Shown here: positions 1 to 6,444 of the stretch, piece after piece | Layout of the letters: every line of letters starts with the position of its first letter | Position numbering within the stretch: position 1 is the first letter of the stretch | Assembly (NCBI RefSeq): GCF_024700075.1 | Contig: NZ_JAJONE010000001.1 | Span: 868,001 to 932,000 of the forward strand | Direction of reading: 5' to 3' | DNA length: 64,000 nt | Source of the DNA: Hymenobacter sp. J193 | GTDB taxonomy: Bacteria > Bacteroidota > Bacteroidia > Cytophagales > Hymenobacteraceae | Made by a program: the position numbers and the translations under genes | Notes under the pieces: model-generated | What the model was told of the DNA's origin: nothing | Databases searched by the model: none | Seen by the model: the letters and a program-made list of their open reading frames with translations, nothing else

Positions 1-460
1 AGCCCACCAGCGGCACCGGCACGCCCTCGGCCAGCTTCACCATCTCCTCGTAGCTTACCCAGTAGGGCGCAAACACCACTACTTCGTCGCCGGGGTTTAC
101 CAGGCTCATCACCACGTTCACCAGGGCTTGCTTGGCGCCGGTGCTCACCACAATGTTTTCGGGCTTGTAGCTGAGGTGGTTTTCGCGCTGCAGCTTGTCG
201 CAGATAGCCTGACGCAGCTCGAGGTAGCCGGGTACGGGCGTGTAGAGCGTGTAGCCCTGGTCGAGAGCCTCCTTGGCGGCGTCCTTGATGTACTGGGGGG
301 TCTGGAAATCCGGCTCGCCAAAGCTCAGGTTAATCACATCAAACCCTTCAGCCGCCAGCGCCCGGGCTTTTTTGGCCATAGCAATGGTCTGCGACTCCTG
401 CATGGAGTTGATGCGGTCGGACAACACGAGGGGCGCGAGGGTAGTAGCTTCAGCGGACAT
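1..460 (-). CDS. Pyridoxal-phosphate aminotransferase class I (N-terminal part, cut by window edge)
   Basis: The N-terminal ~153 residues of a fold-type I aminotransferase, probably an aspartate aminotransferase. They show the family's opening features: a start followed by SDRINSM, the LSFGEPDFQTP substrate-loop region, YTPVPGYLELRQAI, and the VVSTGAKQALVNV segment of the cofactor-binding site, then PYWVSYEEM. The catalytic lysine lies further downstream and is outside the window. The start is the ATG at 460-458. Such enzymes use PLP to exchange amino groups between aspartate or related amino acids and 2-oxoacids in the cytoplasm. Exact substrate cannot be told from this fragment. Confidence 0.9.
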   Translation of the reverse strand, partial: MSAEATTLAPLVLSDRINSMQESQTIAMAKKARALAAEGFDVINLSFGEPDFQTPQYIKDAAKEALDQGYTLYTPVPGYLELRQAICDKLQRENHLSYKPENIVVSTGAKQALVNVVMSLVNPGDEVVVFAPYWVSYEEMVKLAEGVPVPLVG

Positions 461-580
461 TAGGAAGAAGGTTGAAAGCAGTGAGCGTGATAACACAAAA
501 GTAGGCGGAATGTACGCAGCCCCTCCGGAACTACAAGTACCTGCTTTCGGCGGTTTTACGCTTTCTAGTTTTGGGTGAAA

Positions 581-766
581 CGTAACAGGAGACAGGTAAC
601 ACGTAACAGGCTGGTAGGCAAGCAGCGTATTACTGCCGGGCCACTTTGCGGCCGCCAGTCGGGAGCTTGGCTTCTATCCTTCAGCAGGCAGACGAGGCCT
701 GCGGCCTAAGTCTGCCGCCAGAGGCACACCTGTTACCTGTTACCTGTTACCTGTTACCTGTTACCT
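581..766. repeat. Intergenic inverted repeat made of GTTACCT words
   Basis: Five perfect tandem copies of the heptamer CTGTTAC occupy 730-764. About 120 bp upstream, 582-610 carries three looser copies of the reverse complement (GTAACAG, GGTAAC, GTAACAGG). Together they form an imperfect stem with a long loop, filling the space between the aminotransferase start and the end of the glycosyltransferase gene. It resembles other word-type palindromes in this window. Function is unknown. Confidence 0.7.
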
Positions 767-773
767 CATCACC

Positions 774-2870
774 TCACTCCTCTTCCCGGCCCAACTGGCG
801 GAAGCAGCGCAAAAGCAGGCGCAGGTCGGTGCCGGTTTCGTAGTCCTTGGCGTAGAGCAGCTCCAGGCGGCGGCGCGTGGCCCCGGTGAGCGGACCGGCG
901 GCCTGGGCCGCATCGGCGGGCGAGAGAATGGCCCGGGCCAGGCGGCGTGGCGCGGCGGCGTAGCGCAGGCCCACCCAGGTACGGGAGCCACCGAGCACGC
1001 GCAGGCAGTTGCGCAGAAAACCGCCTTTGCGCGGCTGCCACCAGATGAGGAGCGGCGCGCCTAGCAGAAAGCCCAGGCTGGCTACAAAATCGAGTACCCG
1101 CTTGTTGCGTACCTGCTGGGGCCGGAACAGATTCAGGGTGATGTCGAGAGCGTAGTAGTCGCCGGGCGAGTCTTTGCCGGAGCTGCCGATGATGTACTCA
1201 CTGTCCTGGGGCAGAATTTTGTAGGCCACCGGCGGGTGCTGGGGCACACTCACCATCAACCCGATAATCTGGCTGGCGGTTAGGTCGCGCCCGCAGAAAA
1301 TCAGCTCGTGCAGCTCGTAGATGCGGATGATGTCGGCCAGTTGCCGCACCTCGCCCAGCAGGTCATCAACCGGGGCTTCTAGGGTTTCTGCGTCAGCCAG
1401 AAGGGCGGCCGTAGCGGTGGTATACCGGCCGGCACCGGGGCGGCTTACCGGCTCATAAGACGGCGTGGCGCGGACAGAGCGCACGGGCGCCCCGGCTTTG
1501 GCGGGCTCGATGTAGCCGATGATGCGGGCCGGCACGGCAGCGTTTTCCAGCAGCTGGCGCACCCGCTGGCTTTCCTCGAACGAGCCCACGATGCCCACAT
1601 TTTTCTGGTGTTGGCGGGTAAGGCTGAGGGTGCGGTAGCGCAGGAAGTTGGACGCCAGCCGGCGCAGCACCAGCGCCGCCACGGCCCACACCCCACCCAG
1701 CACAATAAGGGCCTTGGAAAAGCGCCACGCGTCCAGAAAGTTGCTGACGGCCGAAATCAGCAACGTGCCCAGGAATACGCCGCGCACAATGCGCCGGGCC
1801 CTGGTGGGCTGGTCGTAGGCCCCACTGAAAAACGCCGACACGAGCCACACGGCCACGTACACCGGCACGGCCACCAGCATATATTTCTCGGGGTAGGGCC
1901 CGCGCACGTACTTGTGGTTGTGCTCCCAGTAGGTTTTCAGGAAGTACATGCCCCCATAGATCAGGCCGGCATCCAGCAGCACGGGGGCGGCCTGCGCGGC
2001 CAGGCGCTGGGCCACCGCCGCCCCGGCCCGCAGCCAGATGGCCAGGTTGATGAGGAGGCTGAACGTGCCCGCCCGCTCCGGTGCGAAGTGCTTGCGGGCA
2101 AAGATGACCATGGCCCGGTAAAACACGAACACATAGTTGACGCTCGTGCGTTTGGTGCTTTCGCCCTTGTAGTGGATGATGCGCGTGCCGGGAAAATAGT
2201 AGTTCAGCCAGCCGCCCCGCGTGAGGCGGTACGAGAGGTCGATGTCCTCGCCGTACATGAAGTAGTCCTCATCGAGCAGCCCTACCTCGTCCAGCGCGGC
2301 TTTGCGCATGAGCATAAAGGCCCCGCTCAGAACTTCTATTTCGTGGGTCTGGTCTTTGTCGAGGAAGCCCAGGTGGTAGCGCCCGAAGCGCCGCGACTTC
2401 GGAAACAGCTTGGCCAGCCCGAAAATCTTGTAGAATGCCACCCAGGGCGTGGGCAGCCCCCGCTTGCTTTCAGGCAGAAAACGACCCTGCCCGTCGAGCA
2501 TCTTCACGCCCAGCCCCCCGGCGCGCGGGTGCGCGTCCATGAATGCGCAGCACAGCCGGAAGGTGTCTTCCTCCACCACCGTATCGGGGTTGAGTAGCAG
2601 CACGTACTGCCCGCGGGCCTGGTGGATGGCCTGGTTGTTGGCCTTCGAGAAGCCGGGGTTGTCGTGGTTTTCGATAAGGACGACCTCCGGAAACCGCGCC
2701 CGCACCATAGCCACTGAGCCATCTACGGAGTTGTTGTCGACCACAAACACCTCCACCGGCTCACCCAGCTTTTCCACCGCCCGCCGCACCGACAACAGCG
2801 CCTGCTCCAGAAAGTAGCACACGTTATAGTTGACGATAACAACGGAAAGCTTCACAACGGGTGAGGACAC
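774..2870 (-). CDS. GT2 glycosyltransferase fused to a polyprenyl glycosylphosphotransferase-like C-terminus
   Basis: A 698-residue protein with a GTG start. Residues ~6-270 are a family 2 glycosyltransferase of the rhamnosyltransferase-like group: SVVIVNYN opening, VVDNNSVDGS nucleotide-sugar site, LLNPDT metal-binding motif near residue 95 and a GEDIDLSYR acceptor-side motif near 205. Hydrophobic segments follow at about 330-410. Residues ~430-690 look like a Rossmann/CoA-binding-like domain (NVGIVGSF) and then the ends of a bacterial sugar transferase: the opening helix (VLDFVASLGFLLGAPL) and closing YAKDYETGTDLRLLLR. The catalytic core between them, normally with a KFRTM-like motif, is missing. 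I infer a membrane-anchored transferase for surface polysaccharide or glycolipid. The C-terminal part is probably not catalytic. Confidence 0.85.
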   Translation of the reverse strand: MSSPVVKLSVVIVNYNVCYFLEQALLSVRRAVEKLGEPVEVFVVDNNSVDGSVAMVRARFPEVVLIENHDNPGFSKANNQAIHQARGQYVLLLNPDTVVEEDTFRLCCAFMDAHPRAGGLGVKMLDGQGRFLPESKRGLPTPWVAFYKIFGLAKLFPKSRRFGRYHLGFLDKDQTHEIEVLSGAFMLMRKAALDEVGLLDEDYFMYGEDIDLSYRLTRGGWLNYYFPGTRIIHYKGESTKRTSVNYVFVFYRAMVIFARKHFAPERAGTFSLLINLAIWLRAGAAVAQRLAAQAAPVLLDAGLIYGGMYFLKTYWEHNHKYVRGPYPEKYMLVAVPVYVAVWLVSAFFSGAYDQPTRARRIVRGVFLGTLLISAVSNFLDAWRFSKALIVLGGVWAVAALVLRRLASNFLRYRTLSLTRQHQKNVGIVGSFEESQRVRQLLENAAVPARIIGYIEPAKAGAPVRSVRATPSYEPVSRPGAGRYTTATAALLADAETLEAPVDDLLGEVRQLADIIRIYELHELIFCGRDLTASQIIGLMVSVPQHPPVAYKILPQDSEYIIGSSGKDSPGDYYALDITLNLFRPQQVRNKRVLDFVASLGFLLGAPLLIWWQPRKGGFLRNCLRVLGGSRTWVGLRYAAAPRRLARAILSPADAAQAAGPLTGATRRRLELLYAKDYETGTDLRLLLRCFRQLGREEE

Positions 2871-2975
2871 GGGCAGTAGAATAGGCCGCGAAAGGTAAGC
2901 AGTCGGGTGGTTATTGCGAACCTGCGCCGTTGTCGGTTATGTATTTTGTGGTCGACTCAACACTTTCGCGTGAAA

Positions 2976-3305
2976 ATGAATTTAGAACTGCTACTTACTG
3001 CCGACGTAGTTTTCTACGTTTCATACCCGCCGCGTTTCGCTTTCCCGATCACCAAATCTTTTCGGGTTTCGCTGTGGTTATCCGAGCCGGTGCTGTATTT
3101 CCCGGCTGAGTTTCAGATAAAGCAGGCCATGTACCCCAATCAGCAGTATCAGCTTCAGATTATACTGGCAGTCTCCGAGGAGTTAGAGCAGCATTTTCAA
3201 CCCGAAACGAAGTTTCTTTTTGGCCATATCCTTCAGGCCAGTGGTCAGGGTCGAGTAATCCGTGTTGACCCTTACATGCACAAGCCAGTTTGGGTGACTT
3301 CATAA
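2976..3305 (+). CDS. Small hypothetical protein
   Basis: A 109-residue protein starting at the ATG in MNLELLLTADVVFY. An upstream in-frame ATG at 2907 would add 23 residues of unlikely sequence. No signal peptide or membrane span is evident; the protein looks beta-rich. Base composition is lower in GC than the flanking genes. The stop codon lies at the very edge of a perfect terminator hairpin, which supports a real transcription unit. No family recognised. The gene may be an acquired orphan. Confidence 0.55.
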   Translation: MNLELLLTADVVFYVSYPPRFAFPITKSFRVSLWLSEPVLYFPAEFQIKQAMYPNQQYQLQIILAVSEELEQHFQPETKFLFGHILQASGQGRVIRVDPYMHKPVWVTS

Positions 3306-3337
3306 AAAAGACCTGCCTGAAGAGGCAGGTCTTTTTT
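3304..3337. terminator. Bidirectional intrinsic terminator
   Basis: A perfect 15-bp stem (3304-3318 with 3323-3337, loop GAAG) ends in an A-run on one side and a T-run on the other. It can stop transcription both from the small gene ending at 3305 and from recR, whose stop lies at 3355. Confidence 0.9.
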
Positions 3338-3354
3338 ATGAAGTAGCTTCTCTC

Positions 3355-3969
3355 CTACCGCTCCTGGCGCTGGCGCTCTACAATGGAGCGGCCCAGCGTG
3401 ATTTCGTCGGCGTATTCCAGCTCGCCGCCCATCGGGATGCCACGCGCAATGGAACTGACGTGCAGCTCGGGCAGGTCGCGCAGCTTGCGGGAGAGAAAAA
3501 AGGCCGTAGTGTCACCTTCCATAGTAGGACTAATGGCCAGAATAACCTCACGAATTTCGGAGCCTTCCTTCGTCACACGCTCCACCAGGGAGTCGATGGT
3601 CAGGTCGCTGGGGCCAATGCCTTCGATGGGCGAGATAACGCCGCCCAGCACGTGGTAGAGGCCCCGGTACTGGGCCGTGTTTTCGATGGCAATAACGTCG
3701 CGGATGTCCGACACCACGCACACGGTGCTTTGGTCGCGCAGCTGGTTGGCGCAGATAGCGCACTCGGGCGTGTCAGAAATGTTGTGGCAGGTATCGCAGT
3801 AGCGGATTTCGAAGCGCATCTTGGCTAGGGCCTCTGCCAGCGAAGCCGTGGTATCGGTTTCGGCTTTAAGCAGGTGCAGGGCCAGACGCAGGGCAGTTTT
3901 CTTCCCCACGCCCGGCAGCTTCGACAATTCGCCAACGGCGTTTTCTATCAGTTTGGAAGGAAATTCCAT
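3355..3969 (-). CDS. recR: Recombination mediator RecR
   Basis: A 204-residue protein, full length for the family. It has the N-terminal helix-hairpin-helix ([17 protein letters not shown], ~18-34), a C4 zinc finger (Cys58, Cys61, Cys70, Cys73), a TOPRIM domain ([14 protein letters not shown], ~83-97) and the C-terminal [16 protein letters not shown] motif. RecR acts with RecO, and often RecF, to load RecA on gapped single-stranded DNA during repair. It is separated from the upstream clpS gene on the same strand only by a palindromic element. Confidence 0.97.
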   Translation of the reverse strand: MEFPSKLIENAVGELSKLPGVGKKTALRLALHLLKAETDTTASLAEALAKMRFEIRYCDTCHNISDTPECAICANQLRDQSTVCVVSDIRDVIAIENTAQYRGLYHVLGGVISPIEGIGPSDLTIDSLVERVTKEGSEIREVILAISPTMEGDTTAFFLSRKLRDLPELHVSSIARGIPMGGELEYADEITLGRSIVERQRQER

Positions 3970-3977
3970 CTACTCTA

Positions 3978-4067
3978 ATGTGCTAATGTGCATAATGTGG
4001 AAATGTGCTAATGTTTCTTACTGTGCCCATCAATCAGCACATTTCCGCATTATGCACATTAGCACAT
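3978..4067. repeat. Near-perfect 32-bp inverted repeat between clpS and recR
   Basis: Arms 3978-4009 and 4036-4067 match at 31 of 32 positions, around a 26-nt loop. Each arm is itself built of repeated words (ATGTGCTA, ATGTGCAT, ATGTGGAA, ATGTGCT). The element fills the whole gap between the clpS stop and the recR start. It has no T-tail, so it is not a classical terminator. Confidence 0.85.
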
Positions 4068-4070
4068 GAC

Positions 4071-4352
4071 TTAAATGACATCGGCCGAGATGCCGCGGTC
4101 GTGGATGGCGGTGCAGAGGGCCGCCAGTTCGTCGTAGGTGCCGTGCTTAACGGTGCACTGGCCTTTGTAGTGAATGAGCAGGGTGCACTGCTCGGCCTGC
4201 TCAGGCTCGTGCCCGCATACATCAATGAGCGTGCGGATGACGTGGTCGAAGGTGTTCACGTCGTCGTTGTACACCACCAGGTCGCGCACGTCGGTGGTTT
4301 CTTCCAGGAGCAGAACGTCCTCGTCGTACTCAATCTGCGGTTTGCTGTTCAT
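4071..4352 (-). CDS. clpS: ATP-dependent Clp protease adaptor ClpS
   Basis: A 93-residue adaptor that delivers N-end-rule substrates to ClpAP or ClpCP. The conserved core is present: VVYNDDVNTFDHVIRTL, with NDD as the hallmark, then a CTLLIHYKGQCTVKHG segment and a final helix. I chose the ATG at 4352 (MNSKPQIEYDED). The longer reading from 4379 adds nine residues not typical of ClpS. The gene is upstream of recR on the same strand, with a palindromic element between. Confidence 0.93.
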   Translation of the reverse strand: MNSKPQIEYDEDVLLLEETTDVRDLVVYNDDVNTFDHVIRTLIDVCGHEPEQAEQCTLLIHYKGQCTVKHGTYDELAALCTAIHDRGISADVI

Positions 4353-4740
4353 GGGGCAAAAATACGGAAATTCAGGCAAAAAGCCCGGTTTCGAAGGTAA
4401 GCCAGACTATCTATAACCACTTGAGCGGCTGAATCGTTTCCGGGCCGGGAAAGGAAATACGGGCGTAGCAAAGCCTGGGGCTGTCGGGCCGTCGTTGGCC
4501 GCCGCGCGGCAACCATGGTAGCACCTGCTGCCCTATGTTTGCTTTTTATTCTGTCTCAAACCAGCCATTGCGAATGGCGTGCAACGGACGCGGCAACGAC
4601 CACGTGCACCGCACTAACAAACTTCTTCGGTACTTTCCATGAGAAGCTGTGAGTTGATGGGCTATAGAGTTGAATGGTTGGATGGCTGACCGTTCAGCGT
4701 TTTACCCGTATAGTCCGTCACCATTTCACCGTTTTATAGT
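4353..4740. other. Intergenic region without a supported gene
   Basis: The 388 bp between the divergent clpS and the conserved hypothetical gene at 4741 hold no convincing coding frame or RNA gene. At 4662-4740 there is a weak inverted arrangement of ATGGTTG and CACCATT words, similar in style to the other palindromes in this window but much less perfect. Confidence 0.5.
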
Positions 4741-5298
4741 ATGCCTGTTCCTTCCGCTGAGTTCAAGCACGCCCTCAAGCGCCTTTCCGACAAGGAAAAG
4801 GAAGCCCTGCTGTTGCGCGCCGCCCGCCGCGACGCCGAGCTCTATGATACGCTCTGCTACGAGCTGCTGCCCGACGTAACCACGGAAACCGTGTTTGAGC
4901 AGGCTTCCGACCAGATTCACGAGCTGTTTGCGGTGGGCGCCACCGGCAGGCTGCTCAACCGCAGCCTCACCAAAGCGCTGGGCAAGGCCATCAAGGAAGT
5001 AGCCCGCGCCCGCCGCATCACCAAGGACAAGCGCCTGGAAGTTGACCTGAACCTGTACACACTACGCCACATTTTCGAGAACTATACCGGGCAGTTCGAA
5101 AGTGTGTATGCGAGCTTCTACACCGGCACGGCACGGCTGGCGGCCCGCACAACCCAGCTTGTGCTTCAGAACCTGCACGAGGACCTGTGGCTGGAGTACA
5201 AGCCCGAGTTGGATGACTTCCTGCAGCAGCTCCACGCCCGCAGCAAAAGCCGCAGCCTCAAGTTTGTGCTGCCCCGGGAGCTGGAGCTGCCGGAGTAG
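4741..5298 (+). CDS. Conserved hypothetical helical protein
   Basis: A 185-residue, predicted all-helical, soluble protein beginning MPVPSAEFKHALKRLSDKEKE. It is rich in charged residues and has no signal peptide or membrane span. Codon use matches housekeeping neighbours. I do not recognise a named domain. The gene stands alone between clpS and the SDR gene, and a terminator hairpin follows it at 5338-5374. Confidence 0.75.
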   Translation: MPVPSAEFKHALKRLSDKEKEALLLRAARRDAELYDTLCYELLPDVTTETVFEQASDQIHELFAVGATGRLLNRSLTKALGKAIKEVARARRITKDKRLEVDLNLYTLRHIFENYTGQFESVYASFYTGTARLAARTTQLVLQNLHEDLWLEYKPELDDFLQQLHARSKSRSLKFVLPRELELPE

Positions 5299-5337
5299 CG
5301 CCGCCAGCTTAGCCGGGTGGCCCATATATGCACAGTA

Positions 5338-5374
5338 AAGCCGGCCGATTCGGTGCTTCCGATTCGGCCGGCTT
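5338..5374. terminator. Intrinsic terminator hairpin
   Basis: A GC-rich stem (5340-5353 with 5359-5372, one mismatch) is followed by CCGTTTT. It sits between the convergent hypothetical gene ending at 5298 and the SDR gene ending at 5398, so it may serve both. Confidence 0.75.
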
Positions 5375-5397
5375 CCGTTTTGGCCCTACTCTATCTA

Positions 5398-6135
5398 CTA
5401 AAGCCGGTCTAGGCGGCCGCCATCCACGCGGATTTCGGCGCCCTGCACGAAGGCGGCATCGTCGGAGGCCAGGTAGGCAATGAGGGCGGCTACGTCTTCG
5501 GGACGGCCTACGTCGGCGGGGTCAATGGTTTCGGCGCCGCTTTTCACGTTGGGGTTTTCCCAGAGCATGGGCGTATCGATGGCGCCCGGCAGCACGGCGT
5601 TTATCCGCAGGCCCTTGGCTTTGCCTTCCAGCGCCGAGGTGCGCGTGAGGGAGTTGATGGCGGCTTTGGCAGCGGCGTAGGGCGCTACCAGCGGGCTGGT
5701 TTCCACGGCATGAATGCTGGACACATTCACGATGGTGCCGCCGGGCTTCATGTGCAGAAAAGCCTGCTTGGTGAAGTAGAAGGCCCCGAGCAAGTCTACC
5801 CCCAGCACGCGCAGCCAGTCTTCCCCGGTCAGCTCCTGCAGGGGCTTGAATTCCATCAGGCCGGCGTTGTTCACGATGACGTCGAGGCGGCCGAACCGCT
5901 CCAGCGTGCCGGCTACGGTGGCCTGCACCTGCTCTTCTACCGCTACATCACACAGGCTTCCCCATACCTCGGGCGCGCCGGCGGCCTGCACCTCGGGCGC
6001 GGCCTCATCCAGGGCTTCCCGACGGTGGCCCACCAGCACCAGCCGGGCTCCTTCGCTGGCAAAGCGTTTGGCGGCGGCCAGCCCAATGCCGCCGGTCGCC
6101 CCGGTAATCAGTACTACTTTATCCTGAAAGCGCAT
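5398..6135 (-). CDS. SDR family oxidoreductase
   Basis: A 245-residue classical short-chain dehydrogenase/reductase. It shows the Rossmann TGATGGIGLAAA cofactor motif near residues 12-23, NNAG (~89-92), the catalytic Ser in NVSSIHA (~140), the YAAAK catalytic Tyr/Lys motif (~155-159) and a C-terminal VDGG. These enzymes use NAD(P)(H) to oxidise or reduce alcohols and ketones. The substrate is unknown. The start is the ATG at 6135 (MRFQDKVVLITG); the in-frame extension upstream is not conserved-looking. Confidence 0.92.
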   Translation of the reverse strand: MRFQDKVVLITGATGGIGLAAAKRFASEGARLVLVGHRREALDEAAPEVQAAGAPEVWGSLCDVAVEEQVQATVAGTLERFGRLDVIVNNAGLMEFKPLQELTGEDWLRVLGVDLLGAFYFTKQAFLHMKPGGTIVNVSSIHAVETSPLVAPYAAAKAAINSLTRTSALEGKAKGLRINAVLPGAIDTPMLWENPNVKSGAETIDPADVGRPEDVAALIAYLASDDAAFVQGAEIRVDGGRLDRL

Positions 6136-6325
6136 AGGGTTCAAAAGTGAATAAGTAAGTGAGCGGATGAGTGAGCTGGATATGCAGGAGACTGACATCA
6201 CGCAGACAGCGCAGGCAGCACAATCCGGGCAAAGGTCCCATACATAACGGTTGAGCTGGCGCGGACCGCAACCGCATACTGCATTCCGAGCCGCCGTGTT
6301 GCGGCCGGAGCTTGGCAGGCGCCCG

Positions 6326-6416
6326 ACATTGGCACAGGAAAAGCACCCGTTCAGCCAGAAAAAGCGCCCGTTCACCTAAGGCCGGCGCTAAGAACTTTCC
6401 TATTCCTGTACTTTCG
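6326..6416 (+). promoter_or_regulatory. LytTR-type operator array and promoter before the hybrid kinase gene
   Basis: Three half-sites sit at exactly 21-bp intervals: ACATTGGCA with ATT at 6328, CCCGTTCAG with GTT at 6349 and CCCGTTCAC with GTT at 6370. LytTR-domain regulators are known to bind 9-bp direct repeats (consensus [TA][AC][CA]GTTN[AG][TG]) separated by 12 bp, which gives this 21-bp pitch. A -7-like box, TACTTTCG, follows at 6409-6416, about 29 bp before the kinase start codon. The same arrangement recurs at 9711-9803. Confidence 0.6.
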
Positions 6417-6444
6417 GTGAAGCTCCCTTTCTGTGTCTTGTCCT

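Noticed and set aside
730..764. Five tandem heptamers as a mini CRISPR array
   Set aside because: Units are contiguous, with no spacers, and no cas gene is present.
1608..2597. Long plus-strand open frame (329 codons) across the GT2 gene
   Set aside because: It is antisense to a gene with clear GT2 motifs; its translation is His/Gly/Arg/Gln-rich, the usual shadow of a GC-rich gene.
4662..4740. Inverted ATGGTTG/CACCATT words before the gene at 4741
   Set aside because: The pairing is too imperfect to call a hairpin element with confidence; only mentioned in the intergenic entry.
6150..6176. GTGAATAAGTAAGTGAGC words beside the SDR start as another word-palindrome
   Set aside because: Only one arm is present and no inverted partner was found nearby, so I did not list it as a repeat.
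6136..6375. N-terminal extension of the SDR protein
   Set aside because: The SDR Rossmann fold begins directly at the ATG at 6135; the extension lies in the regulatory region and is not protein-like.
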